DNA of 64,000 nucleotides, taken from NCBI GenBank assembly GCA_020744425.1, contig JAGMUV010000004.1, positions 310,001 through 374,000 on the forward strand. The letters are read 5' to 3'. Made by a program: the position numbers and the translations under genes. Shown piece after piece: positions 1-10,602 of the stretch; positions within the stretch are counted from its first letter, which is position 1, and every line of letters begins with the position of its first letter. The DNA is from Dactylonectria macrodidyma. Its lineage: Eukaryota > Ascomycota > Sordariomycetes > Hypocreales > Nectriaceae. Below the pieces are notes generated by a model. The model ran no database searches, had not been told where the DNA came from, and worked only from the letters and a program-made list of their open reading frames with translations.

Positions 1-138
1 ACACCTAGGGAACCTACCGCCTCTACATCGCTGATATACGTTATCCTGGTATATCTAGATCTTTCAGGTAGTTTGAGGAGCGAAATTGAGATTAAGACTG
101 CCAGTACTTGATATCTGTTTTCTGGATTACTACCGAGA

Positions 139-197
139 CCAACAGCCGAGGGCCAACAGACAAGAGGCCAACAGACAAGAGGCTAACAGCCGAAAGA
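139..197. repeat. Four imperfect 14-15 bp tandem units
   Basis: Four head-to-tail copies of a unit close to CCAACAGACAAGAGG start at about 139, 153, 168 and 183. The two middle copies are identical and the outer two differ at a few bases. A 15-bp period keeps frame and would encode a repeating N-R-Q-E-A pentapeptide in the open frame that crosses it. Confidence 0.8.
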
Positions 198-494
198 CTG
201 AAGTCGGGCGGCTGGAGAAGGCCTGCTCATTCAGGTGAGAATTACCCGTCATTAGTCTAAACACCACCCTGTTTTACAATGCGGGGGAAGAGAGATGATT
301 CGACAATGCTCTTCGTTTTGCTACCATGTCACCCTTTAAGGTTTGCGCAAGTGGGAATTTCCCGCTGCTGCGAACTACTCCCGCACGCCCCGGTGCACAA
401 TGTGGGGAAGAAGATGGCTTCGTGAAAGGTGATTGCATCTAGACAAGCTTCACACAGCCAATCGTTACTCTGTGAAAGATGCTGACACCTTGCA

Positions 495-530
495 TCCCAC
501 TCATGTCCCACTCATGATGACAATGTGGGA
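495..530. promoter_or_regulatory. Duplicated TCCCACTCATG plus inverted GTGGGA
   Basis: Two perfect 11-bp copies of TCCCACTCATG lie at 495-505 and 506-516, followed by GTGGGA at 525-530, the inverse of TCCCAC. A further GTGGGA lies at 351-356. The cluster is 150-180 bp upstream of the oxygenase ATG and could be a regulator site. No known factor is assigned. Confidence 0.4.
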
Positions 531-593
531 TTCTCCCGGTTGTAAAACATGATACTGTGACATCCCTCAAGTCAGTGCTCGAGGGCTTCTCTC

Positions 594-602
594 TATTTAA
601 AG
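594..602 (+). promoter_or_regulatory. TATA-like box of the oxygenase gene
   Basis: TATTTAAAG lies 75-83 bp upstream of the ATG at 677, a usual distance for a fungal core promoter. It is a variant of the TATA consensus, so this is a modest call. Confidence 0.35.
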
Positions 603-676
603 TGGACGAAGTTCCCGCCTGTTGTTGTCCGTAAAACGTGGAGCAACAACCACCAAATCTCTCTGGATTCTCCATC

Positions 677-2248
677 ATGACACTCTCACCAGAATATGAA
701 GGACTGGAGAGCAAGTGGCCTATGGCCTTTGACCTAGCAGGGTCGAGCTCACCATGTCGGATCGAAGGAGAAGTCGGCGACCTCGTGGTCCTCGGCGAGG
801 TCCCAGCTGCCATCGACGGCACCTTCTACCGCGTCATGTGCGACCCCTTCATGCCGCCCCATCCTAACAACGTGCCCCTCGACGGCGACGGCAGCGTCTC
901 TGCCTTTCGCTTCCACGACGGCCGCGTCGACATGAAGATCAAGTACGTCGAGACGGAACGCTACAAGCTTGAGCGGGCGGCCGGCAAGGCGCTCTTCGGC
1001 TTGTACAGGAACCCCTTTACGCATCATCCGTGTGTCAGGGCGGCCGTGGACTCGACAGCCAACACCAACTTGGTGTATTGGGCGGATCACCTCCTGGCCT
1101 TGAAGGAAGGGGGCCTGCCTTATGCGGTCCATCCCGATACTCTCGAAACGCTGCGCTATGATCCCTTTGAAGACCAGCAGATCAAGGCCAAGACTTTTAC
1201 AGCTCATCCCAAGATTGACCCGTACACAAATGAGCTGGTTGTGTTTGGGTACGAAGCTAAAGGTCTTGCAACTACAGATATAGTCATCTACGCACTCGAC
1301 AAGGATGGAAACAAGCATGACGAGCAGTGGATCAAGTCGCCTTGGTGCGCCGCCATCCACGACTGCGTCATTACACCTAACTGGATTGTTCTCGTCTTGT
1401 GGCCTTTCGAGGCCAGTATCGAACGTATGAAGGCTGGAAAACAACACTGGGCCTGGAACTACGATCGTCCAGCAACCTTTGTCGTGGCTCCCAGACGGAA
1501 GAGCACTCCAATGCCGCCTGGCTGGAGTCCGGGAGAGTACAGGTCCTATTCTTGGAAGAACTGTATGCTAATTCACACTGGGGGCGCATGGGAAGACGGC
1601 CATGGCAAGATCATTCTCGAGTCTTCACGTGTCCACGATAACGCATTCCCATTCTTCCCCGCTGTCGACGGGAGGCTGCCAGCGCCAGGAGCAAAGGCAG
1701 ACTTTGTGCGCTGGGAGATCGACCTCAGCGCACCCAACGGAAGCAGCGTCCCGGATCCGCTGATGATTCTGGATGTACCGTCCGAGTTCCCGCGGATGGA
1801 CGAGCGGTTCATGACAAAGGAGTATGACATCCTCTTCTTGAACGTCTTTATCCCCCAAAAGTCCGACGGCAGCAACAACATCTTCCACGGCCTCAACGGC
1901 TTAGCCATGCACAGCCACAAGACGGGACAGACGAGATGGTTCTACGCGGGCAACGACTCCCTCGTCCAAGAGCCCATCTTCATCCCCCGAACCGCTGATG
2001 CCCCTGAAGGCGATGGCTGGGTCATCGCCATGATCGAGCGCCGCGCCGCGAACCGCAACGACTTGGTGGTGCTCGACACGAGGGAGTTTGAGAAGCCCAT
2101 CGCTATCGCACAGCTTCCCATGCATGTCAAGGCGCAGGTTCACGGAAATTGGGTCGACTCGTCGACGAGGAAGCCGGCGGCGGCACTTGTGAGAGAGATT
2201 GAGGCGACCAAGATCAGCCATGGAGGCGCATTGGAGCCTTTTGCTTGA
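677..2248 (+). CDS. Carotenoid/stilbene-cleaving oxygenase (RPE65/CCD family)
   Basis: Single-exon gene for a 523-residue protein. It is a non-heme iron oxygenase of the carotenoid cleavage family, which splits a C=C bond in an apocarotenoid or stilbene/lignostilbene. Four iron-binding histidines are visible at about 177 (TAHPK), 228 (IHDCV), 300 (IHTGG) and 489 (QVHGN), with spacing like that of Neurospora CAO-1. Length is normal for the family. An open frame extends upstream to a GTG at 638, but the first ATG, at 677 after CCATC, is the likely start. There is no signal peptide, so the protein is probably cytosolic. The nearest gene is a regulator 1.1 kb downstream on the same strand. The substrate cannot be decided from sequence; resveratrol-type stilbenes are a good first guess because the family resemblance is to the CAO-1/lignostilbene branch rather than retinal-forming enzymes. 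That last point is inference. Confidence 0.9.
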   Translation: MTLSPEYEGLESKWPMAFDLAGSSSPCRIEGEVGDLVVLGEVPAAIDGTFYRVMCDPFMPPHPNNVPLDGDGSVSAFRFHDGRVDMKIKYVETERYKLERAAGKALFGLYRNPFTHHPCVRAAVDSTANTNLVYWADHLLALKEGGLPYAVHPDTLETLRYDPFEDQQIKAKTFTAHPKIDPYTNELVVFGYEAKGLATTDIVIYALDKDGNKHDEQWIKSPWCAAIHDCVITPNWIVLVLWPFEASIERMKAGKQHWAWNYDRPATFVVAPRRKSTPMPPGWSPGEYRSYSWKNCMLIHTGGAWEDGHGKIILESSRVHDNAFPFFPAVDGRLPAPGAKADFVRWEIDLSAPNGSSVPDPLMILDVPSEFPRMDERFMTKEYDILFLNVFIPQKSDGSNNIFHGLNGLAMHSHKTGQTRWFYAGNDSLVQEPIFIPRTADAPEGDGWVIAMIERRAANRNDLVVLDTREFEKPIAIAQLPMHVKAQVHGNWVDSSTRKPAAALVREIEATKISHGGALEPFA

Positions 2249-3334
2249 GAAATCTGGCCAGGTCGAATTGATATTTAGATTGTGCGAGGAGAAGACCAGG
2301 AACAGTCCGACTCAATGTTGAGTGAAGGCGAGAGGCTGAGTATCTATCAACCACTTTAATTCTCACTGGGTTCACTACATGTCTGTCATGTAAGGAGATG
2401 TCACGCTTACTCGCCCCCTCAACAGCTGTAGGTAGGTATGGTCTTGTATCAAACGTAGCTTGCTTCAGACCCGATATCATATTCGCAGATTAGTCTACAA
2501 TGAACTGATCAGAAGACTGGGATTGATTAATCAGTCAATACGTAGTTCTCATCACGCATTGGCCGGCGCTTCGTCGTAGCGGCTTTTAGCCACTTTCCCG
2601 TCTACTCTAAACTCTAAATTGTATCCGATGCAACCCGCAGCTCATGACGCTCCTTCACCATCCGCAATACTTCACGCTCATTCTTGACCGATATCCGCTC
2701 TCGTAGTTCTTGTACTTGATTTGCATACTCTAGTGATGCGTCGATGCAGCAATGTGAACAACGCTTAGACTGATTGCAGTAGCTTACGTGGGAACAATTT
2801 ATGTCCAACGGGTTAACTACCCAGGATATCGACTTGATAGGGCCAGATAAAGCCATATGTGTTTGTGATTCGCGATTCAGGAATCAGGACATGTGATACA
2901 TAACTATATGCAAACATGACCAGGGCGAAAGATAGAGGTCTCTCTTGAATATCGTTCAATTTGCAGACAGGCGGAAGTCGTATCATCCACATACTTACTA
3001 CGAAGTGAAGTCCTACGTACAGCAAACGATGTACTCTTTCAGCCTGTACAATAGTCACCAGACCTCGCACATGGACATTACTACTACGTATTATTCCAAC
3101 GGAGAGCAATGCCAATGAAGCACTCGGATATCGCGGGCGGCTTACCTCTCTGGCTCTTGATTGGATGATGTTTGCGGGGAAGCGGGGTCCCGGGTAGCCG
3201 GATCTGTGGTTCATCGCGGGGAATCATCAAATTAAGCATCCTGTATGTCTCGCCACAAGATTCGTCGAGTTGGGTAGATGATTGCTCGTCGGTTTCTTCC
3301 ATCATCGCAGAATACACCCCATTTTCATGTCAGA
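2249..3334. other. Intergenic, no supported gene
   Basis: About 1.1 kb between the oxygenase and the compound zinc-finger regulator. Only short open frames without family resemblance occur on both strands. It presumably contains the 3' end of the first gene and the promoter of the second. Confidence 0.5.
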
Positions 3335-6077
3335 ATGGCTGCAGAGACCCCTCAATACACCTGTCCCACGTGTCCCGCTTCCTTTCCTCGCCGAGAGCTA
3401 CTCCAGCGGCATTCTAAATCCCGTACGTGCTACCATACTAGGTTCTCATCATTCCCCTACCCCGATACTCCTTCGTCCTGTATTGTTTCTCACATGCGTC
3501 GTCTTTCTTTAATCTGGTACTTTACATCCAAAAGTGCTCATACATGGTAGACAGCGCGGAGCGAAGCTTTTCTTGCATATTTTGCGAACACTCTTTCAAT
3601 CGCAGGTAAGACCAGCGCTTCATGCCGTTGATGGTCTATCCCGCTCACTCTCATTCGCAAAGAGACGTTCTCAAACGTCACTGGCAAACTTGCAAAGCAC
3701 GTCTAGACGCCAATCTCGATATCCCGGTTCAGACCCGGCTGGTCAGAGGCAAAAAGAGAAAGGCATGCGACCACTGCGTGCGGCTAAAGCGGGCCTGCAA
3801 TCTCACTTGGCCTTGCCAAACCTGCATCGAAAAGGAGTTGATTTGCTCATTTAGCAAGGCAGCGGGGGCGGAACCTAATCTAGACGAGAGCGCTTCTCTC
3901 CCATGGCAACTGGAGCTTGGTGACGATGGAACGCTTGCTCCTGGCCTGGTTGATTTGCAGGGCTCCTTTGCTGATTTCTTCGATGACACTGCTCCAAGGC
4001 CACAACTTGACGATTGCTTCGCCTCTTTTACGGAACCAAGCCAAGATAATCTCCGTCAGCCATCACCAACCCATCCGTCTGCAAACGCTTTCGCCTTTGA
4101 TGGCGATCATCTCCTCAAGTCAGATGCTCACATCCTCGAAGATTTCAAGAGCTTAGGGCTTGTTTTCAATGGTCTTCCAGGTCTTCCCTTCTTGACCAAC
4201 TATACTCAGTCTAGCAGTCTAGCAGAAATCTTTGAGTGTGGTAGCCTGAGTGACAGGCAACTGCTTGTGGACAGCCAAAGACGATACAAGCGCTGCTCGT
4301 TCGCCAACACTTTTTCCCAACCAAATCTTGGCCAAACTGAGATGGATTGGCCACTGGGTCTAGAGAGTGATCCTTCACATCGCGGATTGGATGCTGACTT
4401 TGATCTAAAACTCATTGATCCGAGTAAGTCATGTTTCGCAAGCAAGGACCAACTATCTGCAGCACAGTCACAGACTCTTGAATGGACAAAAACCCGGGAT
4501 GATTCTCGGGAAGTCATTATTGAAGATTTTCAACCCGACTCAACGACGGCTTTGGACGTTTCTTGGGTCCCCAAGACGCCCCCGAACCTACCGTTTCAAA
4601 CTCACGAAATTGTCCGCATGATCAAGGACATCACCACTATCAAACCGAGACGATCGAGGATTGTGATCGAATGGTCACCAGTCATTGAGAAGATGTGCCT
4701 TCAGTTCTTCTCCCCGGAGAATTTGGAAAAGTTCTTGATGTTATTCTGGTTTTGCTGGTACCCCAACTGTCCAGTTATGCACAAGCCAACATTTTCAACT
4801 GAAACTGCTTGGCCTGGGTTAGTCGCCTCGATGGCGTTGATTGGCGCTTGCTTTTCTCCAGAACCGAGCGACCGCCTGCACGCAAACGTATGGTTCAACA
4901 GCGTGGAGGAACTCATCTTCAATGATGATATTCTACACGAGGAGTCTATCACCATCCCCTCGAGGTCCGCCGAGAATGAGAAAGAAATCTGGCGAAGGCT
5001 AGAAGCGGTGCAGGCTGCCTACTTTCTTTGCGTGTTGCAAAATTGGGAGGGGTCTAAGGAAAGCAAGCAAAACGCCCGACGGCATCGGTACACGACTATT
5101 ATATCGGCAAGTACAGTCTAGAAATCTAAACCGCCCGTCCCCTACATGTACGTGGCTAACACAATAGTTTGGCTTTAGATTGCAAGAGATTTTGGCCTAA
5201 GCACTGTGGCACTGGACCAAGTCTGTGTAGAACAGCTCAGCGACTTCAACTGGAACGACTTCATATTTTTTGAGACTTTAATCCGGTCCGTTATCCCAAC
5301 ATAGTAGCGTCAGTCATCGGCACTAACTCTATGGCCATAGCACGTCAACCTACGTATTTCTGCTTGACTCTTCCTTTACCTTTTTCCACAATTTTCCTCC
5401 AAGAGTTATGGTGCCCGAGTTAGATGTGGATCTTCTATGCCCAGATTCTTGCTTCCAAGCCAGTTCTGCAGAGGAATGCTTTATTTTGCTCTACGATTCG
5501 ATTCAATCCAGACGACTTCAACCAAGTGTTCGACTTTCAGAAGTCATTGGACTTTTGTGCCAACCTGATTATGAACACTGGGGCGCGTTCCATAATCTCA
5601 GCATATTAAACATGTTCACAATTGTCACCGGTACGTAACCTACTCGAAGCAAATCCTATTTTTATCCCGGGGATAATTATCGTGTCTAGCTTAAGCTGAC
5701 GATTAAAAGCACTGCACTACCTACTATTCAGCTACCAGACTTCTTTATCATACATCTCCCAAGTCTCTCCAGCCGACATAGGGCTTTGGCGATGGCTGTG
5801 GTTGTGGCGTCAAGGTGACTCTGAGCTCGAACTCCACAGCTATCCCTCACTAAAGGACATGTGGAGGCGTGTCGGTTTTTTTGGGCATGCTCCTGAGTAC
5901 TACATCATGACGCGGCTTATGCTTGAGCGTTGGAAATCATACAAAGGTACCGGCCATAGTGCTGCTGCACCTTGGCTAGGCGTGGCTCCGGCGAGATCGA
6001 GCAACAGAAAGTATGACGAGGATGAAATGATGCATGTCAAAGAACTCATCCAAGAGTTCCAGGGTATGACTGTGTAG
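3335..6077 (+). CDS. Transcription factor with two C2H2 fingers and a Zn2Cys6 cluster
   Basis: Six exons: 3335-3422, 3551-3605, 3663-5106, 5179-5285, 5341-5630, 5710-6077; 783 residues. Splicing rebuilds a complete first finger, C10-X2-C13-X12-H26-X3-H30, whose last His codon spans intron 1. The second finger is C38-X2-C41-X12-H54-X3-C58 (C2HC). A fungal binuclear cluster follows: C83-X2-C86-X6-C93-X5-C99-X2-C102-X6-C109, preceded by a basic GKKRK stretch. The remaining ~650 residues look like the fungal-specific transcription factor middle region (Fungal_trans), including an RDFGLS helix after intron 3. Intron 3 appears to use a GC donor (GCAAGT at 5107): joining there restores frame, while the nearby GT does not. 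The role is nuclear, sequence-specific DNA binding. The target is unknown; the adjacent oxygenase is a candidate on proximity alone. Confidence 0.88.
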
Positions 6078-6575
6078 TAATAGGAGCGCAGTTTTGCTTT
6101 TGTGTCTATTTTTGAGGTCAATGTTGTAATCGCACTCTCCGCCATTCGCTAGAGGGGAGGCCTTAAAGTTGATGGCGAAAGGGAGCACTGAACCCCATTG
6201 TTGTCGCTGCTTCTGGACATTATGTTGGTTATCCCTTCTATGACTGGGGCCTGTGAATCCCTGGGACAAAATTCGAAGTCAAGAAATACCATGATTAGAA
6301 TTCTGGGATACTATCTTAAAGGGTGTGACAGGCGCGTGAGACAGGGTTGGAACTTTGACGCGCGAAAAGACGGCACGTGACTGGAGACAAAGCGTTGATG
6401 TTTCGCAAACACGGGCAAAGTTGGCTTCATTCTTTGTTCAACAAGCAACATCTCGTCAAAAGCCTACTACCGTCTCCCACTCTATTGCATTTCTCTTCAA
6501 CAACATCTTACTTACTCCGGGCGCGTCAACAAAATTACTCACGATTTTGGCAAGGATCGCAGCTCGCCAACTCAG
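6078..6575. other. Intergenic, no supported gene
   Basis: About 0.5 kb of 3' flank and promoter sequence between two plus-strand genes. I see no gene or clear regulatory site in it. Confidence 0.5.
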
Positions 6576-7661
6576 ATGGACCTCAGCGGCAGCAGCCAAC
6601 GCGATGATCCACCTCAATCTCGGCATCTGTTCATGCCACCAATGATGCGATATGAGTCGTTCTCAGATGGCCTTGCGACCGATGATTCACGCGGCGGAGA
6701 GCCTTCGACTAGGAGCCCTAGCCCGCCAGTGATTCAGCCCAGCCTGTCGAGTATGGCTGTGACTCCGCGAGCCAGGTCCAAGTTTGCTGTCGTGTTAAGC
6801 GCGTCGCCGAGGCGCCGAGATGGGCAAGGAATCCGAATCAATGACGAGGACAGCAAATCGTTGGTTATTTCTGACCTTACACCCAAGGGAAGACCAAGGG
6901 GGTTGTCAACAACCCAAACGCCTGTCATTCCGCAACTTGGCCTCAGTCCAACCAGACAACCGCACTCAACAAAGGGTATGATATCTGGCGGGATCAACCG
7001 TGGTCGAGGGAGACCTAAGGGATGGAGGCCAGGCATGCCATACAGTGCGAATGGACCTAAACAGCAGCTTTCTACGGCTGCAGGGTCTCGAGAAGCCAGG
7101 CTGATCAAGACGAGGCCGTCACTAAATGGATTCCCAAAGCGCCGGGGTCGACCGCCGAAGGCCCCATCTCCACTGCCAAGGGAGATTTATTGCCGAATCA
7201 ACACACCATTCGTTGCATTTTTGTGCGAGTGGCATGGATGCAAGGCCGAACTGCACAATTTGGATACCCTGCGGCGCCACGTATACGTGGTTCACGAGAG
7301 CGAAACGCGGCAAACCTGCCAATGGGGCAAATGTGGACAAAAAGAGACACCTCAAGTCTTTGATCAACGCGGCGCTTTCGAGACACATATGGAAGAAGCT
7401 CATCTAGTGCCTTTCGCGTGGCACGTTGGCGACGGACCGAACAACACGAGTGGACAACAAGCAAAAGAGAAGGTGGAAGACCAAATACCGGATTATCTCA
7501 AGGACGAGAATGGGAACCAGGTGACGCCTTCAATACGACACCAGCAATTGGAGGACCGCGCCACGTGGAAAATGAACCGGCGACGTTTGAGAGAAATCCT
7601 CATCAAGCGGGATGAAAATGCGGCCGAGGAAGCTTCGGATACAGCTGGAGTAGAGGAGTGA
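6576..7661 (+). CDS. AT-hook and C2H2 zinc-finger protein
   Basis: Single-exon gene, 361 residues from the ATG at 6576. Three short basic GRP-type AT-hook motifs are visible at about 104-109 (KGRPRG), 143-148 (GRGRPK) and 189-194 (RRGRPP). They are followed by a zinc-finger pair, C217/C222 with H235/H240 and C248/C253 with H271/H276. The flanks are low-complexity Ser/Pro/Arg sequence and the C-terminus is charged. The architecture fits a nuclear, AT-rich-DNA-binding chromatin or transcription protein. Proteins of this layout are widespread but mostly uncharacterised in filamentous fungi, so no precise role is given. It starts 498 bp after the upstream regulator on the same strand. Confidence 0.82.
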   Translation: MDLSGSSQRDDPPQSRHLFMPPMMRYESFSDGLATDDSRGGEPSTRSPSPPVIQPSLSSMAVTPRARSKFAVVLSASPRRRDGQGIRINDEDSKSLVISDLTPKGRPRGLSTTQTPVIPQLGLSPTRQPHSTKGMISGGINRGRGRPKGWRPGMPYSANGPKQQLSTAAGSREARLIKTRPSLNGFPKRRGRPPKAPSPLPREIYCRINTPFVAFLCEWHGCKAELHNLDTLRRHVYVVHESETRQTCQWGKCGQKETPQVFDQRGAFETHMEEAHLVPFAWHVGDGPNNTSGQQAKEKVEDQIPDYLKDENGNQVTPSIRHQQLEDRATWKMNRRRLREILIKRDENAAEEASDTAGVEE

Positions 7662-7931
7662 CTTTTGTATTGTGCTGTAATTTGACAAGAGACCAAGCGG
7701 TCCATTGAGCTACTTTTCAGCTGCGAGCGCTATCGACAATCGGGCTCTCTTGGCATCCATATTCGTGCTCACCATCGACGCCATGTCGGCTACCCAGGCA
7801 AATGATTGGGTGGAATCGAATCAAGAAGGCCACGTCCGTAGAGTCAATTTCAAGGGATGATCAGTTCAAAGCCCCTCCCTTCTGGCCAGCTCTGGCACGA
7901 CCGGTTTACTTTTCCTGCATCACAGATCACG

Positions 7932-9763
7932 ATGAAAGACTTCTCCTATGGCGGCTTTGCAGTTGCCACAGTATTACAGTGCTGGCATGTTTACGCGGCA
8001 GGTACGACAGCTAATCACTACACCTCGACATTGCCACTTTGTTAGCTGATATAATCCTTTCACTAGACTGCGAGCCCGGTTCAGGTTACATCTCCCTTAG
8101 CAGTGAATCCGACCTCGCCGAGATTAGTCCCTGCTCAATCTTCGATGGTGACCTCACGGTTACTTTTGATGAGAGCGAATGGAATAGTACAACGGTGGAC
8201 CTCGGAGATATCGCGACCATCAATGGGTCACTCAACATCTATCCAAGCTACAGCTACGACAAGATAACAGTGGTCGCGCCGAACCTGCGAAATATCACGG
8301 ATGACTTCAGCATCTATTACTACAATACCACGTCCCAGATATCTTCGGTCAACGTCACATTCCCCCTACTTGAATATGTTGGCGGACACTATATTGCCCG
8401 AGTGGGAAGCGATTCACTCATTCTTGCGCACAAAGACAACTTGTTTGTTGATAGCACATTTCGGGTGTGGGATAGCATGATGATGTATCTCAATGTATCG
8501 GGCATCGTGGGAACGTCATACCAATTCAGCATTGACCAGAACCCCAGTCTCTTCAGTTTGGAAGCAAACTCCTTGGAGAGGGTTGGAGATTTTGAGCTAT
8601 ACATCGGAGACAACCAAAACCTTGAACAAATGGAGTTCAACAACCTGATCCATGTGGATAGCTCGGTCTTTGTCACACTCAACCCAAAGCTCGAGAAGAT
8701 TGAGTTTCCTAAGCTCGAGCACGCCCGCTCCTTTCAGTTCACTGAAAATGGGCGCCAAGTCCACGTTTCGCTTCCAAGGGTCGTGACAGCTGGAAATTCA
8801 AATAATACGGACTTTGTGCAAAGTCAGTTCAGTGACGTGGTCAAACTGGACCTGGGAAATCTTGTCAACGTTACCGGCGGCATCATCTTTACTCGCAACA
8901 CATTCAGCGCATTGGTCTTTCCGTCATTACGAAACATGACTGGGGAGCTCACGATCGAGGAAAACCAGGTTCTCGATACTCTAGCTCTACCACGATTAGA
9001 CCGACTCGGGAGCCTTGTGGTGCAGGATAACGAGGTGCTCTCCAACGTAACAGCGAATAGCCTCAAGTTTATCAATTCAGTCGAGATGATCGGCAACTTT
9101 ACGAATGTGGAACTCTTTGCTTTGGAAAAGGTTACGGGCGATTTCGTCTTGCAAGGAGACCCGACAATGGACTGCTCGTGGTTTGATGAGCACCTGTTCC
9201 AGAAGATTGTGGAGGGCTCGTATAGCTGCGAAGGAAATCACACAAAGCCTGATACCGAGAGAACTCCTTCAACAGGTAGCTTAGACGGTCAGGAACAGGA
9301 AGCTAATGGAGAAGAAGGCTCAGACTCCTCGACAGACTCGCTGTCGGACGAGAGTCCTGAAACTTCAACGGGAGGATTATCGACTGGAGCCAAAGCTGGA
9401 ATCGGCGCTGGTAGTGCTCTCGGAGGCATTGCTATCATTGGAGCACTCCTCTATATGTTCTGGTGGAGGAAAAAGAAAAATTCGAGCCCAGTGATACACA
9501 CAGAAAGCTCCAGTGGTAAGCCTGAGTTAGATGGAACGGGTGTTTCACCTGAACCCAGAGATCATATAGTGAAAGTACACACTGAAGATGAGACGTTGAA
9601 AGTAGTTGAGCTTACTGAGGAAGGAAAAGCCGTGCCTGTTGAACTATCAACCGGAAACTCACCCGTTGCGGAGTTATCGAGCGGGATTATGGAGCTAGAT
9701 GGGAAGGAGCTAAAAGCAGAAATGGGTGGAAATGAAGCGAGGGACGCAAAGCAAGCTTCATAA
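7932..9763 (+). CDS. Ecm33-like receptor-L protein with transmembrane segment and cytosolic tail
   Basis: Two exons, 7932-8001 and 8067-9763; 588 residues. Exon 1 encodes a signal peptide ending near Ala22-Ala23. The ectodomain (about 24-400) consists of repeated short beta-strand/leucine units like those of the fungal Ecm33/Sps2 receptor-L family, with many N-X-S/T sequons. A Ser/Glu/Gly-rich stalk follows, then a hydrophobic segment (GIGAGSALGGIAIIGALLYM) and a stop-transfer WWRKKK, then an acidic tail of about 95 residues. Family members usually end in a GPI signal, so the single-pass membrane anchor with a tail is notable. It is probably a plasma-membrane/cell-wall-facing protein. A second member, with a GPI-type end, lies at 21227-22706. 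The start is chosen because only this exon gives a signal peptide in frame across the intron. Confidence 0.85.
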
Positions 9764-10602
9764 TAGGAGGAATGGCATGCCAGTATGAGAGGAAGTGTCC
9801 ATAGCCGAAAACTGAAGCGGAGCAATTAAGTAGCATAAGTCTTATCCCGCTGTGAGGTTCAATTCCAATTGGCTAAAAAGCTTCCATGCGATTGATGTCG
9901 CCTAGGGATAGCCCATTAGCTGTCTCTGACGAATGGAACAGAATCCCCTGTTCATGCCACTTCTCTCACAATGCCGTTGGACAAACTGACTTAACAAGGC
10001 CAATATTTTAGCCCCGGGACACCCCGACAGTTGTCGAAAGCATCACTTTTGATACGCTGGGTATGAAAGCCTATCAAAGCTCTCGGATGGAATGAACTAG
10101 GGTGTGTGCGCGACAGCATTGACAGCGACTATGCTATTGGGCAGCATCGCGTTGCAGGTGAAACACGGCGCTAGGGAACTGACTGGGGATGAATGTCCAG
10201 GCCCTGGCTTGAGATTTGTGACGAGGAGAAACGTGTTTCACTTTCGCCTCCCTACAACTTCAAGCAAACCAGTGTCAAAAGGTCAAAGCCTTATAATGCA
10301 TCCGTTATTGTTTGATCCTGATGTTTGGGGTAGGGGAACACCCCAAGCATTGATGGAGCTGTGGCACCACCCTGTAATCTATGCAATACAGATTCAACAC
10401 AAATTCAACACACTGCATTCTAAACAAACAAGATCAGCGTGATGATCAGCTCAGTCAAGATCGATCTGCCACCCGTGCGAATAATATATATCAGTTCATG
10501 CACCTCCGATACAAACTTCTGTCGCTCATCAAACATTCACCACGGTTTCAACCCCATCAGACACTCGTTATCCCATCTTCCAACCCTCCTCCCTCATTCA
10601 TC
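9764..10602. other. Intergenic, promoter of the small secreted protein gene
   Basis: About 0.84 kb without a supported gene. AATATATATC at 10482-10491 is a possible TATA box about 112 bp upstream of the next ATG. A GGTTCAATTCC at 9856-9866 resembles a tRNA B-box, but no tRNA fold surrounds it. Confidence 0.45.
10482..10491 (+). promoter_or_regulatory. TATA-like box of the small secreted protein gene
   Basis: AATATATATC sits about 112-121 bp upstream of the ATG at 10603, in the leader region expected for a core promoter. Assigned on position and composition only. Confidence 0.35.

Larger units (their letters stand above)
1..676. other. Left edge and upstream region of the oxygenase gene
   Basis: No complete gene is visible. 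From about 74 to 234 one plus-strand frame stays open, reads as a charged Gln/Arg/Glu/Asn-rich stretch, and ends at a donor-like GTGAGA (235). It could be the end of an exon of a gene that begins left of the window, but no start, no acceptor and no continuation were found. The rest holds the tandem repeats and the GTGGGA/TCCCAC cluster listed separately, and is probably the promoter of the next gene. Confidence 0.4.

Noticed and set aside
2813..3214. Minus-strand frame of 133 codons
   Set aside because: No family resemblance and lies in the promoter of the compound zinc-finger gene.
9856..9866. tRNA B-box-like GGTTCAATTCC
   Set aside because: No matching T-stem, anticodon arm or acceptor stem around it.
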